From contig OZ245848.1 of the NCBI GenBank assembly GCA_965228955.1, forward strand, positions 2,852,001-2,916,000: a stretch of DNA of 64,000 bases. Reading direction: 5' to 3'. Source of the DNA: JANSWY01 sp965228955 (GTDB lineage Bacteria; Bacteroidota; Bacteroidia; Cytophagales; Cyclobacteriaceae). The notes beneath the pieces were generated by a model. The model did no database searches. It was given only the letters and a program-made list of their open reading frames with translations, and was not told the origin of the DNA. A program made the position numbers and the translations under genes. Positions 44,437-54,700 of this stretch are shown piece by piece. Numbering within the stretch: the stretch's first letter is position 1; each line of letters begins with the position of its first letter.

Positions 44437-45871
44437 AAATCGGTATTTCAAATCCGGACTATTCATTTTGTTGAGCATCATTGGTGCCTATACCCACTGG
44501 TTGTCATATACACAAACTGAGTATGCCAATGGATGGGATGCTTACTTCTATCTAGTCCAGATTAATTCACTAATCGAAACTGGCTCCATGCATTCTCAGG
44601 AATGGAGTTTGATTTATCCCTTTGTTCTTCTTATAAATCTCATCGTAACTGATCCAATAATATCAATGAAGGTTGCTAATGTTTTATTAGTTCTCTTGTT
44701 TTCATGGAGTTGTTATTGGTTTATCTTCTCTATCACTAAAAGAAAAGAGGCAGCATTCCTGGCATTTACTTTAGCAATATTCAGTCCGGAGTTAACTTAT
44801 TTTGTGGCTCAGTGGCCAAAGAATTTATTGGGTGTAATTATTCTCATCAATCTTATGTCAGCGCTCAAGAACAAGCAAAGGTTCCTTATTCTCCTATTTA
44901 TTATCGCAGGATTCTTTGGGCACAGAATGACTGCAATTCTGAATGTCTTAGTTGTAATATCATGGTATTTATATCAAAGGGTTTCGATTAAGTATTTGGT
45001 CGCAACAGCAGTAGTACTGATAGTTTGTGTTCTGGGATTGCAACTTTTCCCAGGCTTACTGAATATTAATGATCTGGAACGTTTAAGTGGTCTATTGGGA
45101 AATTCCTTTAATGTGGCTCCTTATAAACTGATAATGACTTTGGGACCAGAGAGAGTCAATTGGTGGTGGCGAGCGGAGTTAATAGTCTTAGCAATAACTA
45201 CAATTCTTATATATGCAAAAACAGGTTTCAACTTCTTAACTGATACTCAGCAACCTACATTATTTGTTTTTGCCGTATTGCTCGTCTTACTCTGGTTTCC
45301 ATTTTATCAAGTGGATCTGACTGGAGCACCTTATCGGTTTTATCATGTTGGTGCTTTGTTTCTTCCATTGATATTGTGTCAAATAATTGATTTTGGGAAA
45401 TGGAACTGGGGAATTATCGGAATACTTGTAGTTGCTTCCTTCTTTAGCTATTCCAGTTATAACCCAAAACTTCAAGACCCACCATATGCCAGATATGATA
45501 AAATAAGTGTAAAAGTAAAATCGAACTTAACAGAAAACCCCGAACTAATCATAGCACACAAAGGACTTGCTGATTACCTGGATTACGAGCTCTCAATTGA
45601 CGCCATGTCATGGGTCCCTGAATATGAAATAGAAGAAGGCAAACTGTTAAGAGTAGCGTATTTACAATTCCCTCAGCTCTTTGAATACTACACCAAATCG
45701 ACAGCAAAACAGCTATCAACTTATTACTTCCTTGTTCAGGAAAATGAATGGCAATTGTACCTGAAAGAACTAGAAACTAATGAAGATGAAGACCTGTATC
45801 TAGAGCACACAGATTGGAGAAACCCAAATAATATAAGACCGAAGTACCTTACGGCAAATAAGAAACTCTAA
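44429..45871 (+). CDS. Polytopic membrane protein, GT-C glycosyltransferase-like
   Basis: The protein has about 480 residues and about 11-13 membrane helices. A large loop after helix 1 contains TEYANGWDAYFYLVQINSL, with the acidic residue placement typical of GT-C fold enzymes that use polyprenyl-phosphate sugars; the rest is weakly conserved. The start is uncertain: no ATG is near, and GTG at 44429 is chosen because it gives an eight-base overlap with the VanX-like stop; TTG at 44390 is an alternative. It ends a three-gene operon. Sugar donor and acceptor are unknown, and the GT-C call is tentative. Confidence 0.7.
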   Translation: MIENRYFKSGLFILLSIIGAYTHWLSYTQTEYANGWDAYFYLVQINSLIETGSMHSQEWSLIYPFVLLINLIVTDPIISMKVANVLLVLLFSWSCYWFIFSITKRKEAAFLAFTLAIFSPELTYFVAQWPKNLLGVIILINLMSALKNKQRFLILLFIIAGFFGHRMTAILNVLVVISWYLYQRVSIKYLVATAVVLIVCVLGLQLFPGLLNINDLERLSGLLGNSFNVAPYKLIMTLGPERVNWWWRAELIVLAITTILIYAKTGFNFLTDTQQPTLFVFAVLLVLLWFPFYQVDLTGAPYRFYHVGALFLPLILCQIIDFGKWNWGIIGILVVASFFSYSSYNPKLQDPPYARYDKISVKVKSNLTENPELIIAHKGLADYLDYELSIDAMSWVPEYEIEEGKLLRVAYLQFPQLFEYYTKSTAKQLSTYYFLVQENEWQLYLKELETNEDEDLYLEHTDWRNPNNIRPKYLTANKKL

Positions 45872-45995
45872 TTTTGAATTCCTAAACCCTTAACAAGCAT
45901 TGAATGCAAAACTAATCCGAAACTCGTAACTCGATACCCGCTCCTCTACCACACCTGACTCCTAAAGGGGAAAACGATAATCAAAAAATACACAA

Positions 45996-46021
45996 AACTG
46001 TCAACCGATAACTGTCAACTG
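45996..46021 (-). repeat. Heptamer repeats at the end of the VanW gene
   Basis: On the minus strand the units GTTGACA, GTTATCG, GTTGACA and GTTTTG follow each other directly after the VanW stop and are followed by GTGTATTTTTTG. Same family as at 7941 and 11962. Confidence 0.55.
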
Positions 46022-46024
46022 ACC

Positions 46025-46837
46025 TCACCCCTCCAAAAGCGGCTCATACATCATAACAGCATGATTCTCCAAAAGCTGTTCCTCTCTAGACTCTCCGTTC
46101 TCGTTTGTAACAGTTCTGATAATTCTATTATGCCTGGTATAACCTCCCCAAACCTGATGTACTATTCTATGATCGGTTTCTTTAATTTCATACGAGTCTG
46201 TAACTGGAAGATTTGACCTGATCTCTCCATGGAGATATTCATCTGAGAGAAATAGTTTGATTTGGAAATCCTGTTGAGTGTTATTTTTAATCTGAAGGTC
46301 GATATAGTTATAGGACAATGTAGCTCCAGCTCCGAAAGGAACTTTACGATTTACATCTGGGAATACATCAAATCCATGTCGGTATCTTTCAGTGATAGTC
46401 AAAGGGCTATGAATGGCCATCCAAAACAATAAATTCCCAATTTGGCATAAACCTCCCCCTACTCCACTTTCAATATTGCCCTGGTTCAATACCAAACCAG
46501 GTAGGTATCCCTTTTTTGCTAAAGGTTTCCCAACCAAATACCAAAATGAAAACACTTCTCCTGGTTTAATAATCAATTGATTAATCTTCTCTGCAGCTAA
46601 TTTTAGGTTAGTCACTTTATTATGCTGCAGCTGCATATCTACATCTTTCAAAGGACGCAACAAAAAGGATTGATGTTCTTTTACAAGATATTGTAGATTT
46701 TGTTTACTTAGATTTTTGGCAAAACTTCTATTCTGGGCTAGCCATTTCAAGTTTCGTTTGAAGGAATAATAAGCTTTCCCTAATTTCCTTCGAAACCTAC
46801 TTCTTTTCAGTGGCTGACTTATACCATCCTTTAGCAT
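46025..46837 (-). CDS. VanW family protein
   Basis: The 270-residue protein is basic at its N terminus (SRFRRKLGKAYYSFKRNL), has no signal peptide or membrane helix, and carries the VanW domain: KPGEVFSFWYLVGKPLAKKG, GNIESGVGGGLCQIGNLLFW and the Tyr-His segment YRHGFDVFPDVNRKVPFGAGATLSYNYIDL. It is a common accessory protein of unknown biochemical role. Nothing else of a vancomycin-resistance cluster is near. The intergenic 45872-46024 carries the heptamer repeats. Confidence 0.88.
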   Translation of the reverse strand: MLKDGISQPLKRSRFRRKLGKAYYSFKRNLKWLAQNRSFAKNLSKQNLQYLVKEHQSFLLRPLKDVDMQLQHNKVTNLKLAAEKINQLIIKPGEVFSFWYLVGKPLAKKGYLPGLVLNQGNIESGVGGGLCQIGNLLFWMAIHSPLTITERYRHGFDVFPDVNRKVPFGAGATLSYNYIDLQIKNNTQQDFQIKLFLSDEYLHGEIRSNLPVTDSYEIKETDHRIVHQVWGGYTRHNRIIRTVTNENGESREEQLLENHAVMMYEPLLEG

Positions 46838-46879
46838 GTGTCAAATTTAGACAACCAATGCTTAGATTCACATGGATTA

Positions 46880-47578
46880 CTACAAATCTACTTCCCCTAA
46901 ACTCAATAATTTTCCCGAATTGTTCTCCTGGAATGCAACTATTGCCAGGTCACCTGTGACATCTCCAGGAATTTGAATTTTTGTTGAACTAGTATTTTCC
47001 GAATCAATTTCAGTTACTGACCTAACTACATTGACATGGTTTAATGTTCGTCCCCCATTTTCTCCGCGATTGACCTCCGTTGTTGCCTCACGTTGAACTA
47101 CTAAAATTGTCGTTTCGACCTTATTTTCTATATCTACTGATACCAGTACTTCGTTACCTTCTCTTTTCGCCTCTATCTTTAAGGTTTCCAACTTTGAGGA
47201 TTTCTTAGCATTACTAATGCTGGAGTTCATCTTGTAACTATTTGATCCAACAAATTCCACTTCTCCATTCACCACTGCTTGGGGAGTATAAACAGTAGAG
47301 TTTCGAAAAATTTGAGCGTATGCATACTGTCGCTGCGTACTCTCCGTTATACTGAATGGATCTTTCCAGCCGAGTCTATTCCAATAGTCCACATGGTAAG
47401 ACAAAACTACAACCTTGTCATCCCCCAATTCTACTATTTCCTTCAAAAGCTTATCAGCACTTGGACAGCTTGAGCACCCTTGAGATGTGAATAATTCAAC
47501 TAAAACTTTCTTATCACCTTGAGCAAACCCCGATTCAGAAACTAGGATTAAACTAAGAAAAACTAATATTTTAGACAT
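46880..47578 (-). CDS. Exported DUF1223 thioredoxin-fold protein
   Basis: The 232-residue protein has a signal peptide ending at GFAQ and an N-terminal thioredoxin-like region with VLVELFTSQGCSSCPSADKLL, giving the CxxC motif, then VVLSYHVDYWNRLGWKDPFS and YTPQAVVNGEVEFVG, all typical of DUF1223. The second half is an Ig-like or beta-sandwich domain (NEVLVSVDIENKVETTILVVQ). A secreted thiol redox or metal-binding role is often guessed for this family but unproven. Nothing of the usual cytochrome context is adjacent. Confidence 0.85.
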   Translation of the reverse strand: MSKILVFLSLILVSESGFAQGDKKVLVELFTSQGCSSCPSADKLLKEIVELGDDKVVVLSYHVDYWNRLGWKDPFSITESTQRQYAYAQIFRNSTVYTPQAVVNGEVEFVGSNSYKMNSSISNAKKSSKLETLKIEAKREGNEVLVSVDIENKVETTILVVQREATTEVNRGENGGRTLNHVNVVRSVTEIDSENTSSTKIQIPGDVTGDLAIVAFQENNSGKLLSLGEVDL

Positions 47579-47962
47579 AATTGATTATTTATTTAACTCT
47601 AAGAAAAAAAGAAAGTATCACAGAATTATCCCAATATTGCATTCCAACTAAATTCTATACTCAATTTGTCTTTTTCACTACTTGTCACCCTTTTGTCAAC
47701 CCTTATTAATTTGGAAATGAGAAAATTTATGATTCTTTTGTAGGACTGTTGCTCTGGTTTGCTTGGCTAGAATTGAATACAGAGCAGCAGGAGTTTCAAA
47801 TTAAAGTGTTATTTGGTTAAAGTCAGTCACTAGTATTTTTCGGTAGGACGTTGGTATGAAGGGGCTGACTTCTCTTTTTCTAAAAAGCACAAAATAGATT
47901 ACTTTGCTCCAAAGTAATTCCCCCATTAATTCTGAGAATATAATTAACAGTGTGAGTGCTAA

Positions 47963-48213
47963 CTGAAGAAAGCAAAGGCTACTGACCACTTGACAAAGAC
48001 GTCAGTCTGTATAGAAATAACTGCTGACTGCTTAGCAAAGACCTCTGACCAGACGGAAATGACTGCTGACCGCATAGCAAAGACCCCTGACCGTATAGAA
48101 ATGACTGCTGACCGCATAGCAAAGAGCCTCTGATCATTTAGCAAAGGCTGCTGGCCGGATAGCAATGGGCTTTGATCGTGTAGCAGAGGATGCTGACTGT
48201 TAAGCATAGAAAA
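47963..48213 (+). repeat. Degenerate 21-bp tandem repeat array, about 12 units
   Basis: Units begin CTGACCGCATAGCAAAG plus four variable bases. Starts: 47963, 47982, 48003, 48024, 48045, 48066, 48087, 48108, 48130, 48151, 48172, 48193; all are 21 bases except the first (19) and that at 48108 (22). Units alternate between TAGCAAAGAC (48024, 48066, 48108) and TAGAAATGACTG or a variant (48003, 48045, 48087), giving a 42-bp super-repeat. No spacer sequences exist. Confidence 0.85.
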
Positions 48214-48299
48214 GTAACATCTCTAACTTTCAAGTCTGCATAACAATTTCGTGATCAGGCAGTTATGTTTTTACTTAAATAGAATTGAAATATTAAGTC

Positions 48300-48330
48300 T
48301 TTGTTGGAACATCTAGTGTATCTACATTTA
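48300..48330 (+). promoter_or_regulatory. Bacteroidota-type promoter for the YceI gene
   Basis: TTTG at 48300-48303 and TACATTTA at 48323-48330 are 19 bases apart, matching the TTTG-N19-21-TAnnTTTG consensus except the last base. Transcription would start near 48337, giving a leader of about 45 bases before the ATG at 48381. Confidence 0.55.
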
Positions 48331-48380
48331 CCTATATTTACGACGAAGCACATTTTATAAGCAAATCAAAAATCTTTATT

Positions 48381-48968
48381 ATGAAATTATTCAAACCATT
48401 TTTTGCGATGATCATGATATCTGCAATTTTGGTATCATTTAATTTAAAACCGGTTGCCGAGACCTATAAGGTGAGTTCCGATGAAAGCGATGTTAAGTGG
48501 ACAGGTTATCACGTAGCAAAATCCTACGAGCATTGGGGTAATATCAAAGTTAAGTCTGGCAGCATCGTTATGGAAGGTGACGAACTTACAGGAGGTGAAT
48601 TTGTAATTGATATGACTTCAATTTCTTGTGGTGATATAGAAGATTCAGAGAAGAATGGAAAACTCGTTGGGCACCTTAAAAATGAAGACTTCTTTAATGT
48701 TGAGAAGTATGGTGAATCAAAGCTTGTTATTAAGAGTGCAACTAAAAATGGCGACACCTACAATGTAACAGCAGATATCACCATTAGAGGAATCAGTAAT
48801 GAAATTACATTTGATGCTACAAAATCAGCATCTGGTGATCAGGTAGAATTTAACGCAACCATGAAAGTAGACAGAACTGTGCACAAGGTTATGTATGGAT
48901 GGTCTGTAGAAAACGTTGTTTTGAGCAACGAATTCAAATTGGACGTAAAATTGGTTGCTAAGAAATAA
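48381..48968 (+). CDS. YceI-family exported lipid-binding protein
   Basis: The 195-residue protein has a signal peptide (about 1-25) and a YceI lipocalin-like barrel: YKVSSDESDVKWTGYHVAKSYE opens the fold, GDELTGGEFVIDMTSISCGD and GKLVGHLKNEDFFNVEKY follow, and ADITIRGISNEITFDATKS and LVAKK close it. YceI proteins bind polyprenoid or other long hydrophobic molecules in the periplasm. It has its own promoter-like motif and a strong bidirectional terminator, so it is monocistronic. Confidence 0.92.
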   Translation: MKLFKPFFAMIMISAILVSFNLKPVAETYKVSSDESDVKWTGYHVAKSYEHWGNIKVKSGSIVMEGDELTGGEFVIDMTSISCGDIEDSEKNGKLVGHLKNEDFFNVEKYGESKLVIKSATKNGDTYNVTADITIRGISNEITFDATKSASGDQVEFNATMKVDRTVHKVMYGWSVENVVLSNEFKLDVKLVAKK

Positions 48969-49000
48969 TCAATTGTAGTGGTTATATTATGAAGAAGATA

Positions 49001-49030
49001 AAGCCGTTTCGTTGACTCGAAACGGCTTTT
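49001..49030. terminator. Bidirectional terminator between YceI and M61 genes
   Basis: AAGCCGTTTCG and CGAAACGGCTT form an 11-bp perfect stem with a six-base loop between two convergent genes. Plus-strand reading gives CTTTTAGTTTTT after the stem; minus-strand reading gives a shorter T-tract. Confidence 0.85.
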
Positions 49031-49035
49031 AGTTT

Positions 49036-50571
49036 TTATAGGGTTTTGTTCTTGCTCCAGGCTTCAAATAGTTTATCCTGATCAGCGTTAGTTTTTTTCA
49101 TTTTTGTAACTCTTAAGAGCCTACCTTGACCAGTCAATTGAAGTCCAATCTTTTTCAAATACTCCTGATGAGGAAGGGGTTGATTATCTAACACATAATC
49201 ATCAAAAAAAGTACGAATCTCGGGGTATGTCATTTCCGCTATATCATCAAAAAAAGTTTCCTCTGAGACCGGTTTCCCTTTACCATACGTGTCTACTAGT
49301 TTGAGCATCAATTCCCTAAGCCCCATATTGCCTTGAGATAATTCCAACAATCTGATATCAAGTAATCCCGCAACAAGTGATCCACGATAATAGATATTTC
49401 CATATTGCCTGGCTCCTTCCCCCCCGTTAAAGGACTCTTCTGCCAACTTTTTAAGGCTCCAGGAAGTGTCAAAATAACTCTGATCAACATTAATCTTTTG
49501 GGCTACAGCATTGGTCAAGTAGGTTTCTAAATCAACCACTCCTCCTCTGTACAGCAAAATATTTGAAGCCCATTCTGTTACCCCTTCATACATCCAAAGA
49601 TGCATTGAAGGTGTAGGTGATACAAAATTGAACGACTCAATTATCTCACTATGAATATTAAGTGGCGTGACGATATGAAAAAACTCATGCGAAGCAATAT
49701 CAGTTACCTTCGATAAATATTCAGGTGTGGGGTTGTTTTCATTTAATACATATTCAGAACTGTATGAATGTTCCCAAGCACCAGTGATACCTGGTTGATT
49801 GGGTTCAAAATGATATAAAAATGTGTATTTATCAACAGGTAGTTTTATCAGAAATTTATTGGCCGCATCTAACATTGCGGACATCTCTGAAAGTAATAAG
49901 CTGGAATTTAACTTATCATTTTTGCTGTAAGTGTAAATCTCAATCTTAGTTCCAGATACGGTTGTGTCAGCAACAGTTAGATTTCCTAAAAGGATTGGTG
50001 AGTCTACAGCATGATCGAAATCTGTGGCCTGATACGCTCCATCCTCAAAATTTAGTGCACTTCCTGAGCTCCAGTCCTGGTTATGATTGATAGAAATTGA
50101 AATTGGGGCTTTTTGTAATCCTTCAAAATAACCCAAAAATGTATGTGCGTTCAATAATGCATGATCCTCCTCCAAAGATGAGCCACACATCAAGTATATA
50201 GGATACTCAGATACTTTTGTATCAAATGTTTCTGCTACTTTATAAGTTAATTTTCTAACCTTTTTAGGCTTACTTAGCTCGAATTGATTAATCGACAAAT
50301 TTGTGATCGGAATCTCTTTTCCTTTTTTATCAAAAGCTTTAAAGTCGCTAACAAACCTCCCGATATTCATAGTTTGATAGGTCCCCGGAGCTGTAGCCGC
50401 AAATTGAAAAACAGCATTTTCATCTAATAACTTTCCGTCTATCTCCAGAGATACAAAAAGGGTATCTTGATTTTTGGTCAAGTCAAGATCGTATCTCATA
50501 ACCTGTCCATTCTGCGCTGACACTCCTCCAATTAAAAAGAGTGATAGCAATGTTGTTATCAATAATTTCAT
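49036..50571 (-). CDS. Exported M61-family glycyl-aminopeptidase-like metalloprotease
   Basis: From the ATG at 50571 the protein has 511 residues: signal peptide ending at VSAQ, an N-terminal beta domain (about 25-190), then a thermolysin-like domain. The zinc motif is HEFFHIVTPLNIHS near residues 290-303, with the third ligand Glu in MHLWMYEGVTEWASN. The family's typical HEFFHxxN continuation is changed to HIVTPLNI. A PDZ domain, usual at the C terminus of this family, is shortened to TGQGRLLRVTKM. It is probably an aminopeptidase for glycine- or alanine-ended peptides, in the periplasm. Confidence 0.85.
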   Translation of the reverse strand: MKLLITTLLSLFLIGGVSAQNGQVMRYDLDLTKNQDTLFVSLEIDGKLLDENAVFQFAATAPGTYQTMNIGRFVSDFKAFDKKGKEIPITNLSINQFELSKPKKVRKLTYKVAETFDTKVSEYPIYLMCGSSLEEDHALLNAHTFLGYFEGLQKAPISISINHNQDWSSGSALNFEDGAYQATDFDHAVDSPILLGNLTVADTTVSGTKIEIYTYSKNDKLNSSLLLSEMSAMLDAANKFLIKLPVDKYTFLYHFEPNQPGITGAWEHSYSSEYVLNENNPTPEYLSKVTDIASHEFFHIVTPLNIHSEIIESFNFVSPTPSMHLWMYEGVTEWASNILLYRGGVVDLETYLTNAVAQKINVDQSYFDTSWSLKKLAEESFNGGEGARQYGNIYYRGSLVAGLLDIRLLELSQGNMGLRELMLKLVDTYGKGKPVSEETFFDDIAEMTYPEIRTFFDDYVLDNQPLPHQEYLKKIGLQLTGQGRLLRVTKMKKTNADQDKLFEAWSKNKTL

Positions 50572-50700
50572 GTTTAATAATTCCAATTCAACTCAAAGAA
50601 ACGGAAAATACAATTGAAAGGTGTTGGTGTTCTGATTAGTGGGGATTTATGATTAAGAATGGAATAACATTTCTTGAATTAACCATCAAAAAAGTATTAT

Positions 50701-50728
50701 AAAAAAAACGAGACTACTAGTAGTCTCG
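50701..50728 (-). terminator. Intrinsic terminator after tail-fibre-like gene
   Basis: CGAGACTACTAGTAGTCTCG at 50709-50728 is a perfect 20-base palindrome. Read on the minus strand it is followed by T8, 25 bases beyond the stop of the gene at 50753. Confidence 0.85.
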
Positions 50729-50752
50729 CTTAAATGATAAAAAAGTGAAGTA

Positions 50753-51706
50753 TTACTTCTGTTTTAGTACCTCCACTTCTGAAGTCAGCTTCCTTATTTG
50801 AGCATTGGCTGCTTCCAATTGTTTATTTTGTTCAATCAGATACAATGTCAACTCTTCTATCTTTTGTAATAATTTAGAGTCCATTTCTCCTAAGTTTATT
50901 CCATTCTCTAAAATCTCTTCTTCCTTTGGAATATTCGGGAGGTGCCCTTCTTCTTCAATATATGATTCCACTTCTTTCAGGGAAGGTAATTCATAATCAT
51001 CTAAGAATACAAAGTCGGACCAACCGTTTGCCTCTACTTTCACTTCTCTTGCGCCAATTGATCCTTCAACTGCTAATTTATGGCTTCCCGTTGATATGGT
51101 CCCAATGCCAACACCCGCTGAGCTTCCTGGTAACAATACAATTCTTCCGGATGCATTGGCGGATGCATCGATCTTCAATTGTTGAGTAGTGCTACTTGTA
51201 TATATGTCAAAAGTTCTTCTCAAGTCCTCCCAATTAGAGTGTATTGTCCCATAGAATTGTGCATTTGCATCATAGCCGTATATCCGGGCATATCTTCTTT
51301 GTCCATTGCTTGAAGTTTCCTTACCCAAATGAAAATCTCCATGTTCTACTGCAAACTTTGAAGAAGGACTTGTAGTACCTACCCCTATATTTCCATTTGA
51401 TTGAATTGTAAAAAACTTATTAGTTCCATAGTTAATGTGGAATTTACCTACAAACTGATTGTTGTCGTAGTAGGAATGGTACAACCAGTACCTTTGGTGG
51501 ACATCTCCATCAAGTCCTATAGACAACCCGCCTGCTGCTCGCCCATTACTTGAATTCACAGTAAGGTCAACATTATAATAACTGTTAGAGGAATTGGTTG
51601 GATTTTGAATCGTCATACCTGTTGGAAGGCCATTTTGTTCAGTGATCTGACCATTAGCATAGTAACTTAATATCAGACAGAATAGAATTGTGATTTTGGT
51701 TTTCAT
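50753..51706 (-). CDS. Exported tail-fibre-like protein with C-terminal coiled coil
   Basis: The 317-residue protein has a signal peptide ending at ANGQ, beta-rich shaft-like repeats (NGNIGVGTTSPSSKFAVEHG and AGVGIGTISTGSHKLAVEGS, which are the recurring G-I-G-T-x-x-P/S pattern of fibre proteins), then a segment SIGAREVKVEANGWSDFVFL, the LPSLKEVESYIEEEGHLPNIP signature, GINLGEMDSKLLQKIEELTLY and a C-terminal coiled coil (about 270-315). This order is widespread among Bacteroidota surface proteins, and the coiled coil probably trimerises. No intramolecular chaperone (S74) Ser-Lys dyad is obvious. Function unknown; surface exposure is inferred. Confidence 0.78.
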   Translation of the reverse strand: MKTKITILFCLILSYYANGQITEQNGLPTGMTIQNPTNSSNSYYNVDLTVNSSNGRAAGGLSIGLDGDVHQRYWLYHSYYDNNQFVGKFHINYGTNKFFTIQSNGNIGVGTTSPSSKFAVEHGDFHLGKETSSNGQRRYARIYGYDANAQFYGTIHSNWEDLRRTFDIYTSSTTQQLKIDASANASGRIVLLPGSSAGVGIGTISTGSHKLAVEGSIGAREVKVEANGWSDFVFLDDYELPSLKEVESYIEEEGHLPNIPKEEEILENGINLGEMDSKLLQKIEELTLYLIEQNKQLEAANAQIRKLTSEVEVLKQK

Positions 51707-51770
51707 AAGATTTTAATGTTGATAAATAATGGTTTATTTAGATTTAGAATAGTAATACAATCAAAGATAG

Positions 51771-54700
51771 TTATTTCCCTATAATACTAAACGCCCCCCA
51801 ATACTTCGGAGAAGGGTACTGCTCTTTTACCTTCAGTTGGGCTTGCACAAATGCTTGATGCTTATCTCTGGTTTTGACCAATTCGTCGTAAAACGCTTCC
51901 ATTAATAGCATGGTAGTCTGGTCATTCACCTTCCAGTAACTCATCACTAACGATTCCGCTCCTGCTATTAGAAATGCTCTCTGCAATCCAAATACTCCTT
52001 CTCCATTCTCGACTTCCCCGAGACCCGTTTCGCAGGCTGATAATACAACAAGGTAAGTTTCATCCAAATACATATTCATCGCTTCATATGCGGTAAGAAT
52101 ACCGTCATCAACTGAATTATTACCCTCCTTCTTTGAGGCAGCTCCAGCAAAGTATAGTCCAGAATTGAATAGTGGGTTGGTATCCTTTTCCTCTGACGGA
52201 TTGAAAAAACCATGAGTAGCCAAATGCAGAATAGTAGGATTCTGAATAGACTTCACATTCTCCTCCAGAGCATCATTCTCCAATAAAACATTAACATCAA
52301 GGTTTGATTGCAATAAGTCATCCTTAACACTTTGAATCTCAGCATAGGTACCGGGCAGTTCAGTTAATTCAAAGTCCCCTCTCACAGTCAGGAATGTATT
52401 CTCGTCATACTTGAATTCAGGTTTTTTGATTTGTGCAATTACATCTTCCTGAGACATTTTGAAGTTAGGATATCCAACAAGGTGTGCTGTACCTTCTGTA
52501 GGCAACCTGGTAGTCTTACGTCGAATATCTCTGGTGCTTGTGACAACTCTTAACTCAGTCTCTTCAAGGAGATATTTGTTAGTCGAGGGGTTTAACAATG
52601 TATTTAAGCTTAATTTATGGTACACCCCATCTGCGGCTAAATAGACTTTATCAACATCCTGCAGTTCCTTCGCAATTGGAGACCAGTATTCTGCATAACT
52701 TGAAACATCCCTAATATCATAATTGATTGAATTACTATATTTTCTAAATGCCGTGGATTCGAGATCATTCCCATTTGGTAATAATACCGAAGTGATTTCA
52801 TTACGATTTGCCCCCTTAATAATTAATGCTGCGTAATAAACCGAGTCCATGAATTCTTCGGTCTTAAAATCGTACTTTCTAAATCTAATAATTTCTACGG
52901 CTGCTTCATTTGACTCTAGCAACTTTCCAATATCGGAGACCTCAAATTTCTCTTCAAATTTGATTGTATTGTCAGTGAGAGATGATAACTGAATCTCAAT
53001 CTTATCGATTTTAGACTCTAGAGAATCGATGAGAATGGGAGCATCAGGAAGATTGGTAGCAGTCAATGTTTTACTAAGTAGCGACCTGCTTCTTCTCCAT
53101 TCATTAAATAGTTCTTTTACTTTTGGGTCCTCATCGCTGGCTATTGTTCTTCTCATTTTACTTGAAGCATTGAATAATATCCCTTTTGCCAAAAGTTGAT
53201 TTTGATGTAATCTTTTGATGGTTTCATCAGACTTCCCTCCATAGTGAAACACATATGAACTAAAGATCTCGTAGTAATCCTTAAGCGTATTGTAAAATCG
53301 GGTTTTACCTTCTGAACTGAGAGCTGGAAAGTAGTTATTGATCTGAAACTTTAAATTAGTATCTAAAATCGTATAATTGCTGCCAACATAATCATCTTGG
53401 CCAAGGTTCATTTGAATAGTGATTAGATTACTCACAAAAGGAGCCACCTGGGGTTGATGAAGTAAAAATCTTTCGAAGAACTCATCTTTGATTTCAATCC
53501 AATAATCATTGGCTAATTCATACTTTCCAAGGATTCGATAAACATTACTTGCTGCCAGGTACACATCAAACCGGGCGTTAACGTCATTCAATTCCTTTAA
53601 TGCCTCTAGAGATTGAAGTATAAATTTTTCTGCCAATTCGAAATTACCCTGTGAAGCAAATGAAAGAGCCATCTCTTTCCAGGAGGTTATCTGATCTCTT
53701 TTTCCCAAACTCTCCGCTTCCTGAATTGCTTTCTCATGGAAATACACCGCACTATCAAAGTTCCCAGACTGTCTGTAGGCCATACCCAGGTTACCATAAG
53801 CCGCATATAGATTTTCTTTCTGACCATATTGCTTTAAGAGCTCAATTGACTTCCTATGCATGGAAATAGATCTCTTATAATCTCCCCATTGCTCATAAAT
53901 AACAGCCAGATTGGCGTAGATAGCCGCTTGATCGGTAGTTAAGTCATGTTTAATTGCAAGATCCAGGGCTATAAGTCCACTTTCTGAGGCCTCTCTATAC
54001 ATCCCTACTTCACGGTAACAGTGTAAAATCCACGATTGCATAGATTGTAGATATTGAGGTTCTGCATATTCATCTTTACTATAAGCATCATAGGCTTTTT
54101 CAAACTCAGCAGCTGCATCCCACAAATATCCCTCCTGTGCCAACTTGACTGCATCCCCGTAACCTTCCGGGTATCCATCCCACTGATCAATTATTTCTGT
54201 CTTTGTTTCAAAACTGTAGTTAGATAGGTCAGGATAGTATTGTTTGTAGTAATCTAAATATTGCTGTGTAGCAGGGTTCACACTCAATCCTTTTTGAAGA
54301 AGATTAACTGCATCCTCTAAGTTCCCTTCAGCAAGGTTCACTCCTGCCAATGCCATCATACCCCATCCGAATTCTGGAAATAACTCAAGACATCTATTTA
54401 GATAATCGCGTGCTTTGGAAAGATCTCCACTGAATAAGTATAAATTCCCAGCGGAGAAAAGAGCTTTCCAGGTTGGAGAAATTGCAATTGACTTATTGTA
54501 AGACTCCAGGGCTTTTTCAGCATTATTGATATTCTTATAATAATCACCTAATTCCATATGCAACTCATAGATTTTAGGATTTAAATTCAAGGCCTTCTCC
54601 ACATATTCATGTGTTAATCTGATATTAGGATCTGCCGGTTGCATGGTCCATAACCGATAATAGACATACCCATTATTGGGATCAATTTGCCTGGCTTTTT

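Larger units (their letters stand above)
47579..48380. other. 802-base gene-poor region
   Basis: I see no credible gene here. It contains a hairpin at 47898-47906/47910-47918 (nine perfect pairs, three-base loop), the 21-bp repeat array at 47963-48213, and a good promoter-like motif for the YceI gene at 48300-48330. AT-rich stretches and short frames elsewhere show no protein-like features. Confidence 0.6.

Noticed and set aside
31831..46837. Vancomycin-resistance cluster (VanZ-like, VanX-like and VanW genes)
   Set aside because: The three genes are spread over 15 kb among unrelated genes, and vanH, vanA, vanR and vanS are missing. The families occur widely without resistance.
47959..48207. 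Minus-strand frame of 82 codons across the repeat array with heptapeptide repeats
   Set aside because: It is a direct by-product of a 21-bp (multiple of three) repeat; the 22-base unit shifts its register and no coding evidence exists outside the array.
47963..48213. CRISPR array
   Set aside because: Units are contiguous and degenerate with no unique spacers, and no cas genes are present.
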